DNA of 64,000 bases from an uncultured Parabacteroides sp. (GCA_944325345.1 CALUZV010000002.1:62001-126000); one strand, 5' to 3'. Numbered from the stretch's first letter, positions 51,645-61,856 are shown. Notes: generated from the letters alone by a model not told the origin. Made by a program: numbers and translations.

Positions 51645-51955
51645 CGCGTAAGATTTGACGATTACCCACCCCCAGACGACAAATCTACGCGTAAGATTTG
51701 ACGATTACCCACCCACAGACGACAAATCTACGCGTAAAATTTGACGACTATCCACCCCCTAACGACAAACTGACGCATAAAATTTGATTACTCACCCCGT
51801 ATATAGTCAAATCGATGAATAAAATTTGACTACTTGCCACCCATATAGTCAAGGACGATGTGTCAGTTTGCTCTATGCTGTATAGCACAGTCAAATCAGA
51901 GACGTCGATTTGCTTTATGCGGTATCGTATAGTCAAATCCGAGGCCTCCGTCGGC
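51645..51955. repeat. Repeat array H, 43 then 42-bp period
   Basis: Units beginning A(A/G)ATTTGAC start at 51651, 51694, 51737, 51780 and 51822, with diverged units near 51864 and 51906; steps are 43, 43, 43, 42, 42, 42. Inverted partners (GTCAAAT, GACAAAT) fall midway. It fills the divergent gap between rnhB and pyrH. The first two units are nearly identical and the rest decay steadily towards pyrH. Confidence 0.85.
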
Positions 51956-51995
51956 ATTTTCCCCCGCATTCCTTTATCCTCTCAATACATTATTA

Positions 51996-52003
51996 TATAT
52001 TTG
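51996..52003 (+). promoter_or_regulatory. -7 box of the pyrH operon
   Basis: TATATTTG, with a weak TTTA 20 bases upstream. The leader to pyrH would be about 30 bases. Confidence 0.5.
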
Positions 52004-52039
52004 CAGACATAAACACATATACATTATATATATCTTATC

Positions 52040-52750
52040 ATGGCACAATACAGACGAATATTGCTCAAGTTGAGCGGCGAGTCGCTGATGGGCGCGAAGC
52101 AGTACGGCATCGACGAGGTGCGCCTCGCGGAGTATGCGGCTCAAATTAAGGAAATCGCCGAGATGGGCGTGCAAATCGGCATCGTCATCGGTGGGGGAAA
52201 TATCTTCCGTGGATTGAGCGGCGCCTCGAAAGGCTTCGACCGCGTCAAGGGCGACCAGATGGGAATGCTCGCGACGGTCATCAACAGTCTGGCGCTGAGT
52301 TCGGCGCTGACGGCTATCGGCGTCAAGGCTAACGTGCTGACGGCTATCCGGATGGAGCCCGTCGGCGAGTTCTACAACAAATGGCGCGCCATCGAACTGA
52401 TGGAGCAGGGGCACGTGGTGATCATGTCTGCCGGGACGGGCAACCCGTTCTTCACGACCGATACAGGCTCGTCGCTGCGCGGCATCGAGATCGAGGCCGA
52501 CGTGATGCTGAAGGGGACACGCGTGGACGGCATCTACACTGCCGACCCGGAGAAGGACCCGACGGCGACGAAGTTCACCGACATCACCTACGACGAGGTG
52601 CTCCGCCGGAACCTGAAGGTGATGGACCTCACCGCTACTTGTATGTGCAAGGAAAACAACCTGCCTATCATCGTCTTCGATATGGATACCGTCGGCAACC
52701 TGCGGCGCGTCCTCAGCGGCGAGAACATCGGGACTTTGGTGCATAATTGA
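52040..52750 (+). CDS. pyrH: UMP kinase
   Basis: A 236-residue amino acid kinase-fold enzyme that phosphorylates UMP to UDP. The P-loop-like start is RRILLKLSGESLMG (4-17), with IGIVIGGGNIFRG (about 46-58), the UMP-binding region STRxGNPFFTTDTGSS (here AGTGNPFFTTDTGS, about 132-146), and the ATP lobe ending NLPIIVFDMDTVGNLRRVL. The order pyrH-frr is conserved in bacteria; here frr follows 63 bases later and rsgA after that. Confidence 0.97.
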   Translation: MAQYRRILLKLSGESLMGAKQYGIDEVRLAEYAAQIKEIAEMGVQIGIVIGGGNIFRGLSGASKGFDRVKGDQMGMLATVINSLALSSALTAIGVKANVLTAIRMEPVGEFYNKWRAIELMEQGHVVIMSAGTGNPFFTTDTGSSLRGIEIEADVMLKGTRVDGIYTADPEKDPTATKFTDITYDEVLRRNLKVMDLTATCMCKENNLPIIVFDMDTVGNLRRVLSGENIGTLVHN

Positions 52751-52813
52751 GAAAAACTCCTTATATTTGTTCCCAATTAATTCTAAATACATAATTTCTA
52801 ATTTCATAAAGAT

Positions 52814-53377
52814 ATGGCTGACACAAAACAGACTATCAAAGCGGCAGAAGAGAAGATGACTTTTGCCATTTCTTATTTGGATGAACAACTGGCGCATATC
52901 CGCGCAGGCAAGGCGAATCCGAAAATCCTCGACGGCATCCGTGTCCCCTACTACGGGAGCCAGGCGCCGCTGAGCAACGTAGCATCCATCACAACTCCGG
53001 ATGCGAAGACCATCATCATCACCCCGTGGGAAAAGAACCTCATCAAGGAAATCGAAAAGGCTATCCTCAACTCCGAGGTCGGCATCACGCCCGAGAACAA
53101 TGGCGAAGTCATCCGTCTCGGCATCCCGCCCCTCACCGAGGAACGCCGCCGCAACCTGGCCAAGCAGTCGAAGCAGGAGGCTGAGACGGCCAAGATTAGC
53201 GTCCGCAATGCCCGCCGCGATGCCATCGATGCCCTGAAGAAGAGCGTCAAGGCCGACGGTGTCCCCGAAGATGTAGCTAAGGATGCGGAAGGCGAAGTTC
53301 AGAAGATTCACGATAAGTATATCAAGAAAATCGACGAACTCTACGCAGCCAAGGAAAAAGAAATCATGACCGTATAA
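52814..53377 (+). CDS. frr: Ribosome recycling factor
   Basis: A 187-residue tRNA-shaped protein that splits post-termination ribosomes with EF-G. The arrangement is typical: a long helix with [24 protein letters not shown] (split by the hinge), the small domain with [15 protein letters not shown] and [22 protein letters not shown], and two returning helices [21 protein letters not shown]. Full length, no unusual features. It follows pyrH and lies five bases before rsgA. Confidence 0.97.
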   Translation: MADTKQTIKAAEEKMTFAISYLDEQLAHIRAGKANPKILDGIRVPYYGSQAPLSNVASITTPDAKTIIITPWEKNLIKEIEKAILNSEVGITPENNGEVIRLGIPPLTEERRRNLAKQSKQEAETAKISVRNARRDAIDALKKSVKADGVPEDVAKDAEGEVQKIHDKYIKKIDELYAAKEKEIMTV

Positions 53378-53381
53378 GCGA

Positions 53382-54314
53382 ATGAAAGGACTGGTCGTCA
53401 AAAATACAGGGAGTTGGTACACGGTGCGGACCGACGATGGCATGGACATCGACAGCAAAGTGAAGGGGAACTTTCGCCTCAAAGGGTTGCGCACCACCAA
53501 TCCTGTGGCCGTCGGAGACCGCGTGGAGATTGAAATCAATCCCGAAGGCACGGCGTTTATCACGGAAATCCACGACCGGAAGAACTACATCATCCGGCGT
53601 GCCTCAAACCTCTCGAAACTGTCCCACATCATCGCTGCCAACGTCGATCAAGCCTTGCTCATCGTAACGGTGAACTATCCGATTACGACGACTATCTTCA
53701 TCGACCGCTTCTTGGCTACGGCGGAGGCGTACCGCGTGCCGGTCAAGTTGGTGTTCAACAAAATAGACCGTTATAATGCGGAGGACATGGAATATCTGAG
53801 CGGACTGATACATCTTTATACATCCATCGGGTATCCTTGCACCCGTTTATGTGCACGTACCGAGGAAGGATTGGATGCGCTCAGGGCAGATTTGAAAGAT
53901 AAGGTTACGTTGCTCTCGGGGCATTCGGGCGTAGGGAAATCTACGATAATCAACAAGCTGGTGCCGAGCGCACGACTTCGGACCGGAGACATATCGGAAT
54001 ACCATAACAAGGGGATGCACACGACGACGTTCTCCGAGATGATAGCCCTCCCCGGGGGTGGCTACCTGATTGATACGCCGGGCATCAAAGGCTTCGGTAC
54101 CATCGATATGGAAGGCGTCGAAATCTCCCACTACTTTCCGGAAATCTTCCGCGCGTCGGAAAACTGCCGCTTCAGCAATTGTACCCATCGCCACGAGCCG
54201 GGTTGCGCAGTCTTGAAGGCTGTCGAAAACCATCTCATCAGCGAATCGCGCTACAAGAGCTATCTGAGCATTCTCAACGACCACGACGAAAGTAAATATC
54301 GCGAAGAGTTTTAA
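53382..54314 (+). CDS. rsgA: Ribosome small subunit-dependent GTPase A
   Basis: A 310-residue circularly permuted GTPase for 30S subunit maturation. Order: OB fold at 1-70 ([13 protein letters not shown]), then the G4 motif in [10 protein letters not shown] (about 125) before the G1 motif GHSGVGKST (about 182-190), then G3 in [11 protein letters not shown] (about 228), and a C-terminal zinc site from cysteines and histidine in [16 protein letters not shown] (about 262-277). The gene follows frr by five bases and ends at the large hairpin at 54327-54400. Confidence 0.96.
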   Translation: MKGLVVKNTGSWYTVRTDDGMDIDSKVKGNFRLKGLRTTNPVAVGDRVEIEINPEGTAFITEIHDRKNYIIRRASNLSKLSHIIAANVDQALLIVTVNYPITTTIFIDRFLATAEAYRVPVKLVFNKIDRYNAEDMEYLSGLIHLYTSIGYPCTRLCARTEEGLDALRADLKDKVTLLSGHSGVGKSTIINKLVPSARLRTGDISEYHNKGMHTTTFSEMIALPGGGYLIDTPGIKGFGTIDMEGVEISHYFPEIFRASENCRFSNCTHRHEPGCAVLKAVENHLISESRYKSYLSILNDHDESKYREEF

Positions 54315-54326
54315 GTGAATAATTAA

Positions 54327-54400
54327 GGCACGGATTTCACGGATTACACAGATAAGTTCTAGTTTTTAATATTATCTGTGTAATCCGCGTAATCCGTGCC
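54327..54400. terminator. Large hairpin between convergent rsgA and purD
   Basis: GGCACGGATT-CACGGATTACACAGATAA pairs almost completely with TTATCTGTGTAATCCG-GTAATCCGTGCC: about 27 bp with a loop of about 18 bases. It acts for both convergent genes. The internal repetition of CACGGATTACAC suggests it grew by duplication. Confidence 0.75.
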
Positions 54401-54421
54401 TCTCTATTTTTAGATTACAGA

Positions 54422-55690
54422 TTACAGGTCGAACCCGATGTCCCGACGGTAATACATCTTATCGAAATGTATCTTCCGGGCTCCTTCAAAAGAACGCGCA
54501 AGCGCATCTTCCTTGTCCTTACCGTAAGAACTGATGGCGATGACACGGCCGCCGCTGGTCAGAACCTTTCCTTCCTCGGCCTTTGTCCCGGCATGGAACA
54601 AAATATTGTCGGTAATATCTTCCAAACCCGTGATAACCTTCCCCTTTTCGTAAGCTTCCGGATAGCCACCGCTGACAAGCATCACCGTAACCGCCGCGCG
54701 CGGGTCTTCTGCTAAAGTCCGGCTGGCCAAGTCTCCGGCAGCCACACCTTCGAGCAAATCCACCAGGTCGCTCTGGATACGGAGCATGACGACTTCCGTC
54801 TCCGGGTCTCCCATGCGGCAATTATATTCAATCACCAGCGGCTCGCCCTTGACGTTGATTAAACCTAAGAAGATAAAGCCCTTGTAATCCAATCCTTCTT
54901 CTCGTAATCCTTCAACGGTCGGACGGATAATCCTTTCTTCTACTTTCTGCATGAAGGCAGCATCCGCGAAAGGAACCGGAGAAACAGCACCCATACCACC
55001 GGTATTCAATCCCGTATTGCCCTCGCCAATACGCTTGTAATCCTTGGCCACGGGAAGGATTTTATAGCTTTTTCCATCCGTAAGGACGAAGACCGAACAC
55101 TCAATACCATCAAGGAACTCCTCGATAACCACCGTCTTGCTGGCATCGCCGAACATACCGCCCAGCATGATGCCCAATTCGCGTTTGGCCTCTTCCAAAG
55201 AGTCGATAATCAAGACCCCTTTCCCAGCAGCCAAGCCGTCGGCCTTCAGGACATACGGAGCAGAGAGGGATTCGAGGAACGCGTAGCCTTCGTCGATGTT
55301 CTCGGCCGAGATGCTCTTATAACGAGCCGTCGGGATATGGTGGCGCATCATGAAAGCTTTGGCAAAATCCTTGCTGCCTTCGAGTTGGGCACCAGCCTTG
55401 CTCGGACCGATGACGGGGATATGGCAGAGTGCCGCATCCTGTTTAAAATAATCGTAAACACCTTTGACCAGCGGGTCTTCGGGACCCACCACCACCATAT
55501 CTATCTGATTGGCCAAGGCGAAATCCTTGATGGCGGCGAAATCGTCGGCCTTCATATTGACGTTTGTGCCCACTTGAGCCGTTCCGGCATTACCGGGGGC
55601 GATGAAAAGATGCTCTACTTTCGGACTTTGAGCTATTTTCCAAGCGATGGCGTGCTCGCGACCGCCTGAACCTAATAATAAGATGTTCAT
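54422..55690 (-). CDS. purD: Phosphoribosylamine-glycine ligase (GAR synthetase)
   Basis: A 422-residue ATP-grasp enzyme, the second step of purine synthesis. The N-domain begins [17 protein letters not shown]; the ATP-grasp region has [12 protein letters not shown] (about 144) and [13 protein letters not shown]; metal and product contacts are in [12 protein letters not shown] (about 283-294). Normal length. It heads into the peptidase gene region on the same strand but is followed by the convergent terminator. No other pur gene is in the window. Confidence 0.96.
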   Translation of the reverse strand: MNILLLGSGGREHAIAWKIAQSPKVEHLFIAPGNAGTAQVGTNVNMKADDFAAIKDFALANQIDMVVVGPEDPLVKGVYDYFKQDAALCHIPVIGPSKAGAQLEGSKDFAKAFMMRHHIPTARYKSISAENIDEGYAFLESLSAPYVLKADGLAAGKGVLIIDSLEEAKRELGIMLGGMFGDASKTVVIEEFLDGIECSVFVLTDGKSYKILPVAKDYKRIGEGNTGLNTGGMGAVSPVPFADAAFMQKVEERIIRPTVEGLREEGLDYKGFIFLGLINVKGEPLVIEYNCRMGDPETEVVMLRIQSDLVDLLEGVAAGDLASRTLAEDPRAAVTVMLVSGGYPEAYEKGKVITGLEDITDNILFHAGTKAEEGKVLTSGGRVIAISSYGKDKEDALARSFEGARKIHFDKMYYRRDIGFDL

Positions 55691-55726
55691 AGAAACTCGT
55701 ATAGTTTTATTTGCTTCGTTCGTTTA

Positions 55727-57916
55727 TTAAAGATGGTCATCGAAATACCTCGTAATCAACTCGTGCAGATGCGGACGGTCTTTTCCGATGACATTGTGCT
55801 CGTGGCGCGGATAGACGAAATAATCGGGATAGGTATTCGCGTCCACGCAAGCCTTGAGGAAACCGAGGCTGTGCTGCCAAACAACCACCGGGTCTATATC
55901 GCCGTGAATCAGCAAGAGGCGGCCGCGCAGGTTCTTAGCCTTGAGCTTCAGGTTGGCATTCTTATAGCCCTCAGGGTTCTCTTTCGGATGATCCATATAG
56001 CGTTCGCCATACATGATTTCATAGTTGCTCCAGTCGATGACCGGGCCGCCGGCGACTCCCACTTTGAAAATATCCGGATAAGAACACATCAGGTTAGTCG
56101 TCATAAAGCCGCCGTAGCTCCAGCCGTGCACGCCGATGCGGTCTTTGTCGATAAAGGACTTCGTCTTCAGGAACTCGACACCCTTCACTTGGTCGGCCAT
56201 TTCATTGACTCCCAAGTTCCGATGGATAACTGTCTCGAAGGCATGTCCCCGGTTTACCGAACCCCGACTATCTACCGTGAATATCGCATAGCCGCGCCGT
56301 GCCATGTAAATATCCCAACCACTGACTCCGCCCATCCACGAGCCGGTTACCAACTGGGCATGAGGACCGCCGTAAACATAGACGATAGCCGGGTATTGCT
56401 TCGTGCTATCCATATTCAGAGGCTTGACGAGGAAATAGTTCAGCTTCGTCTTCCCATCGGCCGCCGTGATTTGGCCTCGCTCCACTTCCGGCATATCGTA
56501 ACCGGCATACGGGTTCTCGGCTTCGAGCAACGTATCTACGACCTTGTTGCGCTTCGTATCGGTAATGACAATCTTGCGAGGAATGTCCCAAGAAGAATAG
56601 GAATCCACGATATATCTTCCCGAAGGACTTACCTCGGCACGATGGACACCATTGACCATAATTGCTTCGTGATTTAAGCAAACAGACTCCCCTTTCTTCA
56701 GATTCAGCTTCCAGTTCGTCATGCAAAGCGGTGTCCCGTAGCTATAAGAGCTGAGCGGATGAGGTTTTGTTGCCGTATAAAACAGATTCTCACCCTTCTC
56801 GTCGAAGCCCTCAACGGAAAGAACGACCCATTCACCCTTCGTCAGCTGCTTCAGGAGTTCGCCCTTCGTATTATATAAGTATAAATGATTGTAGCCGTCC
56901 CGCTCGCTTTGCCAGATAAATTGTTCCGGATGGCCGGGGACAAACAAGGCCGGATGTTGGGGCTCTACATAATGTTTATCTGTTTCCGTAAACAATAACG
57001 CCTTCTTCTCGCCCGTGATAGCAGAATAGGCAACCAGCTTCATCGTATCCTGACCACGGTTCAGCTCGGCAATGTAAATAGTCTGTTCGTCCGGACTCCA
57101 CGCGATATTCGTCAGGTATTTTTCCTTGGGGGTACCTGTCTTGAGCCAAGTTGTTTTGCCCGAAGCCAAGTTATAAACGCCCACTGTAACGTGATGGCTC
57201 TTCATTCCAGCCATCGGATACTTATGAGGCTCGGCCGTAGCCACCCGTTTATCGATATTCACAAACGGATAATCCGTTACCATGCTCTCGTCCATCCGAT
57301 AGAAGGCAAGTGCCGAACCGTTGGGAGACCAGAATGTTCCCTTACGTATCCCAAACTCGTTCTGATGCACCGAAGTACCACAAACAATACCCGGCTTATC
57401 CTCATTCGTTACATCCTTTATCGTCCCATCGGGCAAAAGCACTTTCAAATTCTGCCCTTCGGTAAACGCAAAGCTATGGTTTGCGGGGCAGAAATCATAG
57501 TTTTCTCCTGCCTTAGGCATAGTGTAATCAGCGACAATCCGGCCTTCTTCCAAATCGTAATGGAGGGTACGCCCTTTATGACTGAACGCCAATACCGATT
57601 TATCTTTATACGGAACAGTGAACTTAGGCAAGCGGGAAAGCGTATCCAACCCCATCTCCTGCAACTTTTTGTTCAACGTCGTGCGGCTTACACGTATCTC
57701 CGGATAATGGTTCGGCTTTGCCCCGGTATAAGCATCCTTACCTTCCATCTCCAAATACATATCGTCGCCCACCCAGATAACCGATTTATTCTCCGGCTGG
57801 AACTTCGCGTAGTTCTTGCCTCCGGGTATCAAATCCTGCAACGTCAAGTCTTTCTTCTGAGCCATTACACACAAAGGGAATAGCAAGAATCCGATAATCC
57901 AAACATTAATCTTCAT
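55727..57916 (-). CDS. Dipeptidyl peptidase IV-type S9 serine peptidase
   Basis: A 729-residue exported peptidase that removes X-Pro or similar dipeptides. A signal peptide (MKINVWIIGFLLFPLCVMAQ) is followed by a beta-propeller domain to about residue 470 and an alpha/beta hydrolase domain. The nucleophile is in HGWSYGGFMT, the aspartate in HGDIDPVVVWQHS, and the histidine in PRHEHNVI. I chose ATG 57916, since upstream in-frame ATGs fall inside the methyltransferase gene; the two genes still overlap by 11 bases. Such enzymes help Bacteroidales use peptides. Confidence 0.93.
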   Translation of the reverse strand: MKINVWIIGFLLFPLCVMAQKKDLTLQDLIPGGKNYAKFQPENKSVIWVGDDMYLEMEGKDAYTGAKPNHYPEIRVSRTTLNKKLQEMGLDTLSRLPKFTVPYKDKSVLAFSHKGRTLHYDLEEGRIVADYTMPKAGENYDFCPANHSFAFTEGQNLKVLLPDGTIKDVTNEDKPGIVCGTSVHQNEFGIRKGTFWSPNGSALAFYRMDESMVTDYPFVNIDKRVATAEPHKYPMAGMKSHHVTVGVYNLASGKTTWLKTGTPKEKYLTNIAWSPDEQTIYIAELNRGQDTMKLVAYSAITGEKKALLFTETDKHYVEPQHPALFVPGHPEQFIWQSERDGYNHLYLYNTKGELLKQLTKGEWVVLSVEGFDEKGENLFYTATKPHPLSSYSYGTPLCMTNWKLNLKKGESVCLNHEAIMVNGVHRAEVSPSGRYIVDSYSSWDIPRKIVITDTKRNKVVDTLLEAENPYAGYDMPEVERGQITAADGKTKLNYFLVKPLNMDSTKQYPAIVYVYGGPHAQLVTGSWMGGVSGWDIYMARRGYAIFTVDSRGSVNRGHAFETVIHRNLGVNEMADQVKGVEFLKTKSFIDKDRIGVHGWSYGGFMTTNLMCSYPDIFKVGVAGGPVIDWSNYEIMYGERYMDHPKENPEGYKNANLKLKAKNLRGRLLLIHGDIDPVVVWQHSLGFLKACVDANTYPDYFVYPRHEHNVIGKDRPHLHELITRYFDDHL

Positions 57917-59336
57917 AAAAACGTCCTTTCTTCTTATTAAACGACTTACGGTCTTTGTCGAAACGCTTGCGGTCATCATTATCACGATAGCGCATCTTGG
58001 CCGGCCGCTTCTCTTGATAACGTCCACGACGCTCTTCGTCGTCCTCCCGATGGGCAGCGGCAAAGCGACGCTCCGGGCGGTCCATTTTCTTTATTCGCTT
58101 ATCTTTAGGGATATATGTACGGGCAGACGAAGTCTCTGAAGTCTTCTCCCGACTCCAATCTTTGGACTTCCGTTCCTCATTCTTCTGAGCTTTGAAATCC
58201 TTCTTCCGGCCTTCGAACATTTCATAATGACGGTATTCGCACTCCAACGAGCCGTTCATCAACTTCATCCGATCTGAGGCATGAAGCCCTATCTTGTCAA
58301 AGCATTCCTCTTTATAACTCAATACCCACGCATTGTAACCGGCAAACACATGTTTCAAGCGTTCCCCTATCATGCCGTACAAGCCCAGCAAATCGTGGCT
58401 GGAGATACGTTCACCGTAGGGTGGATTGGTAATCAAGATGCCCGGTTGCGGTGCTTTGTCATATTGTTGGAAGGGCTTAACCTCTAACTCGATGTATTTC
58501 GTCAAGCCGGCTCCCCGGACATTTTCCCGGGCGATTTCTATCGCCTGCGGAGAGATATCCGAGCCGTAGCACTTGAAGTTGAACTCCCGCTCCTGGCTAT
58601 CATCGTTGTATATATGGTGGAACAACTCTTCGTCGTAGTCTATCCACTTTTGGAAAGCATATTCTTTGCGATAGACTCCCGGCGCGATGTTGCGGGCAAT
58701 CAAGGCTGCTTCTATCAAAAGCGTACCCGAGCCACACATCGGATCGACGAAATTCGATTCGCCTTTCCAGCCGGTTTTCAATATCATACCGGCAGCCAGG
58801 ACTTCATTCAGCGGAGCTTCCGTCTGCTCGACACGGTATCCCCGTTTATGGAGGCTTTCGCCCGAACTATCGATAGAAAGGGTACAGTCGTTGTGCGAGA
58901 TATGGATATTAATGTATAAGTCCGGATTGTTCACACGGACAGATGGGCGCTTTTGGTATTTCTCCATGAAATAATCCATAATAGCATCTTTCGTCCGGTA
59001 TGCAACAAACTTAGAGTGGTTGAAGTCTTCGGAATAAATGACAGAGTCGATGGCAAAGGTCTTGTCCAGCGTCAAGTACTTTTCCCATTCGACGGTCTTT
59101 ACTTCCTTATAGACCGTATCTGCATCTTTCGCCTTGAAATGATAAATCGGCTTCAAGATACGCAAGGCCGTGCGGCAACAGAAATTGGCGCGATAAAGTA
59201 ACTCTTTGTCGCCCGTAAAGGAAACCATGCGGCGGCCTATCTGCAAATCATTGGCGTGCAAGGCTGATAATTCTTCGGCCAATGTTTCTTCCAACCCATA
59301 CAGGGTCTTGGCCACCATTTCAAATGTTTCGTTCAT
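57906..59336 (-). CDS. THUMP-domain SAM-dependent RNA methyltransferase, RlmL-like
   Basis: A 476-residue protein with an N-terminal ferredoxin-like/THUMP region (about 1-160), a Rossmann methyltransferase domain with DPMCGSGTLLIEAALIARN (about 190) and the N2-guanine signature ITNPPYGERI (about 300), and a strongly basic, low-complexity tail from about 385 (KDKRIKKMDRPERR, KRFDKDRKSFNKKKGRF). The core matches 23S rRNA m2G2445-type methyltransferases. The tail probably binds RNA and is longer than in many homologues. Confidence 0.9.
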   Translation of the reverse strand: MNETFEMVAKTLYGLEETLAEELSALHANDLQIGRRMVSFTGDKELLYRANFCCRTALRILKPIYHFKAKDADTVYKEVKTVEWEKYLTLDKTFAIDSVIYSEDFNHSKFVAYRTKDAIMDYFMEKYQKRPSVRVNNPDLYINIHISHNDCTLSIDSSGESLHKRGYRVEQTEAPLNEVLAAGMILKTGWKGESNFVDPMCGSGTLLIEAALIARNIAPGVYRKEYAFQKWIDYDEELFHHIYNDDSQEREFNFKCYGSDISPQAIEIARENVRGAGLTKYIELEVKPFQQYDKAPQPGILITNPPYGERISSHDLLGLYGMIGERLKHVFAGYNAWVLSYKEECFDKIGLHASDRMKLMNGSLECEYRHYEMFEGRKKDFKAQKNEERKSKDWSREKTSETSSARTYIPKDKRIKKMDRPERRFAAAHREDDEERRGRYQEKRPAKMRYRDNDDRKRFDKDRKSFNKKKGRFYED

Positions 59337-59396
59337 TGTGTAGAAATTGACAATGTTGTCGTGTTTTTAGGTGTATATTATTATTAATGTATATCT

Positions 59397-60281
59397 CTAT
59401 TTCTCGATGGAATGGCAAACCCATTGGTTACCTTGTATCACCACGCCGTCGCCGATATGTATCCGTCCTATCAGCGTTGCGTTGGAATAAATGGTTACAT
59501 GGTCGCCAATGACCGGGTGCCGCGCGATTCCTCGGATGGTATTCCCGCATTCATCAGGAGGAAGTTTTTCTCCGGCAAGGCTGACACCTTGGAAGATGCG
59601 GACATAATTTCCAATGATGCTGGTCTCGCCTATCACGGTTCCTGTCCCGTGGTCTATTGCGAAGTGATGCCCTATCTCGGCTCCCGGGTGGATATCTATT
59701 CCTGTCTCGGAATGAGCCATCTCGGTAATGATTCGTGGGATATAGGGTACATCCAAACGATACAACTCATGGGCTATCCGATAATTCACAATGGCTCGGA
59801 AACCCGGATAGCAGAAGATAACCTCGCTCCGATTCCGTGCCGCCGGGTCGGCATCGTAGTTGGCTTCGGCATCCGTCGCAAGGATATCACGCATAGCGGG
59901 TAACGTTGTGATAAAAGATTCGGATAGGGATGCTGCCTTGCTCCACAACGCCGCTTGGTTACATTCCGGGCAATCGGGGTCGGCAAAGCACAACCCGGCA
60001 TAGATTTCCTTCGACAAAAGCGTATGCAACTGCTCCACCAACACTCCCGTATGGAAATGGATGGTCTGCCTGCATACACGGGCTGGCCCATAATATCCAG
60101 GGAAAAGAATGGCGCGGCATAAGTCCACAAGCTCTTTCAGCACTTTCGTGGAAGGCAGTTCTTCTTCGTCCCGATAGGCATGGAACAACTTCTGATAAGA
60201 TGCTTCGTCCGACAGGCGGTCGATGGCAAGGCTGATTCCGGTATTTGTTTCTTTGTCCATCGTGCTATGTATATTTACCAC
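59397..60281 (-). CDS. cysE: Serine O-acetyltransferase
   Basis: A 294-residue left-handed beta-helix enzyme making O-acetylserine for cysteine synthesis. A helical N-terminal domain (to about 160) precedes hexapeptide repeats with ETGIDIHPGAEIGHHFAIDHG and GTGTVIGETSIIGN; the catalytic Asp and His are in AIDHGTG. The length is greater than that of the Gram-positive type. The start overlaps the preceding lipoprotein gene by seven bases; ATG 60260 (MDKETNTG) is an alternative start that would avoid the overlap. Confidence 0.93.
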   Translation of the reverse strand: MVNIHSTMDKETNTGISLAIDRLSDEASYQKLFHAYRDEEELPSTKVLKELVDLCRAILFPGYYGPARVCRQTIHFHTGVLVEQLHTLLSKEIYAGLCFADPDCPECNQAALWSKAASLSESFITTLPAMRDILATDAEANYDADPAARNRSEVIFCYPGFRAIVNYRIAHELYRLDVPYIPRIITEMAHSETGIDIHPGAEIGHHFAIDHGTGTVIGETSIIGNYVRIFQGVSLAGEKLPPDECGNTIRGIARHPVIGDHVTIYSNATLIGRIHIGDGVVIQGNQWVCHSIEK

Positions 60282-60754
60282 ATCAAGATGACACGGAAAG
60301 TCATCGAAGGCGGACGCTGGTCCACAAAGAAGTCGCTGTAAGTCGCATAGAAGGCAACTGAACCGGGACTATAATCGAAATCATATGTCTCTTCCCAAGT
60401 TATATAGTTCCCTTGGTCGTCCACAGCCTCGCGATGCACGATGTAGGGCAGCGGAGTCTGTGTCTCTATCCCCATATCCTTATACACATAGGCTTGGAAC
60501 GAGCCGTCGGTATAGACAAAGTCAAACTCTTCGTCCGTCAGGTCGTGCAACGTAATCTCGGCCATATAGCGCGGATGCGAACCGTCCTCATCTTGTATCA
60601 ATTCCCAATCCCCGCTATTTACCACGATGTTATCATACACTTGCCAATTCGTCCCATACCCTGCCGGTCCTTCGGGTCCCATCGGCCCCGTCGGTCCCTC
60701 GCAGGAAACGAGCGTCAGCATAAATGCCACAATGCAAAATAGTGCTTTCTTCAT
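60275..60754 (-). CDS. Small lipoprotein with a collagen-like segment
   Basis: A 159-residue predicted lipoprotein. The signal peptide ends in the lipobox LVSC (residues 16-19), and the mature part starts with a short collagen-like GPTGPMGPEGPAG stretch (21-33), then an acidic beta-rich domain with many Tyr and Asp. I do not recognise the domain. Bacteroidetes often have such lipoprotein plus GXY genes at the cell surface. It is just upstream of cysE and overlaps it by seven bases, so the two are coexpressed, but no functional link is evident. Confidence 0.8.
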   Translation of the reverse strand: MKKALFCIVAFMLTLVSCEGPTGPMGPEGPAGYGTNWQVYDNIVVNSGDWELIQDEDGSHPRYMAEITLHDLTDEEFDFVYTDGSFQAYVYKDMGIETQTPLPYIVHREAVDDQGNYITWEETYDFDYSPGSVAFYATYSDFFVDQRPPSMTFRVILMW

Positions 60755-60786
60755 ATTCTTCGATATATCACTCTTTGTAAGTGTTG

Positions 60787-60794
60787 CAAATATA
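60787..60794 (-). promoter_or_regulatory. -7 box of the lipoprotein-cysE operon
   Basis: The minus strand reads TATATTTG, about 33 bases before the ATG. The -33 element is poor. Confidence 0.45.
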
Positions 60795-60908
60795 TGACAT
60801 TATCCGTTGCCAACCTTTTTTTCTCTCATTTTTTTTCTCAACAGATAAAAAACAAGCGGTTTTGAGGCGCGATGACCTCAGAATCGCCTTTATGTCGCAG
60901 GGGGAAAT

Positions 60909-61829
60909 TTAAAGTAAAGAAATCTCCTCCTCGCTTAACCCCGTAAATTCCATAATAGCCGATGGCGAAACACCTTTTGCTTTCATTTGGCGAGCAATCT
61001 CTATGGACTGCTCTTTACGACCCTCTTCACGCCCTTCCGCAAGTCCTTCTGCTCGCCCTTCTTCACGTCCTTCTGCTCGCCCTTCAGCAAGTCCTTCCGC
61101 TCTCGCCTTTATCTTCGCCGTATCTATCGTATTCTCCCAATCCCGATAATTCTTCAGACTTTCCTCATAATCAATGGACTCCTTCTTTGTAAACTTTGCA
61201 ATTTCTGCAGCTTCGAACAACCGCGTGAAGATACGCTCCTGCAAGGCGCGGGGGCGTTCCATCAGGCGGGAGAGGTTGCGCAGGACGAAAAGCCATTTGT
61301 CGAAGATGCCGTCCAACTCGTCTTCGCTCTTATTGAATTTCGGCATCTCCAGATAGATAAAGGTTAGTTTGTTATAAAAGACGGTCTTGCTCTCCATATC
61401 TACCAGTTGCACGGTGTGGCGGCAGTTCTTGTCGCTGTTATCGTCAAAGGTGAAGTTCAGGATGCCGATAACATAGACCGCCTTCAATTCATAATTCCAT
61501 CGGCCTTTCGGGGCTTGTTCCCGAATCGGAAACGTAGCGTAATAGATACTTCTATCCTTGAAATATTGCTGCTCGCCGCACTGCATCTCGACCAAGAACA
61601 TTTCGTTCCGCTCGTTCTGGCAATAGACATCAAACACGGCCTTGCGGTCATCTTCTCCCGTGCCCAAGTGCTCCGTATTCAAGTATGTTAGATTCCAAAT
61701 CGTCTCCCGCCCATTGAGCAAACAATTCAGGAAACTAATCAACAGGTCTTTATTTACCTCCGAACCAAACAATTTCTTAAAACCAAAGTCGGTATAGGGA
61801 TTGACGTAACGCTCTTTTCTATTTTCCAT
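60909..61829 (-). CDS. Rpn family PD-(D/E)XK nuclease / transposase-like protein
   Basis: A 306-residue protein of the recombination-promoting nuclease group (PF12784-like). The start YVNPYTDFGFKKLFGSE is diagnostic; the nuclease core has the acidic residues of KAVFDVYC and the E-x-Q pattern in FLVEMQCGEQQYF (about 85). Near the C-terminus lies a short tandem repeat of alternating EGRAEG/EGLAEG (about 245-272), then KEQSIEIARQMKAKG. Similar proteins exist in many copies in Bacteroidales. The repeat suggests length variation. It has its own -7 box and no transposon ends were seen, so mobility is unproven. Confidence 0.88.
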   Translation of the reverse strand: MENRKERYVNPYTDFGFKKLFGSEVNKDLLISFLNCLLNGRETIWNLTYLNTEHLGTGEDDRKAVFDVYCQNERNEMFLVEMQCGEQQYFKDRSIYYATFPIREQAPKGRWNYELKAVYVIGILNFTFDDNSDKNCRHTVQLVDMESKTVFYNKLTFIYLEMPKFNKSEDELDGIFDKWLFVLRNLSRLMERPRALQERIFTRLFEAAEIAKFTKKESIDYEESLKNYRDWENTIDTAKIKARAEGLAEGRAEGREEGRAEGLAEGREEGRKEQSIEIARQMKAKGVSPSAIMEFTGLSEEEISLL

Positions 61830-61856
61830 AATGATATATTATTATATGTATGTGCG

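Noticed and set aside
51974..53563. 529-residue frame antisense to pyrH and frr
   Set aside because: It is a shadow of high G+C third positions in two well-identified genes; no family resemblance.
57917..58063. Longer start for the dipeptidyl peptidase at 58063
   Set aside because: The extension lies in the methyltransferase gene and would bury the signal peptide that begins at 57916.
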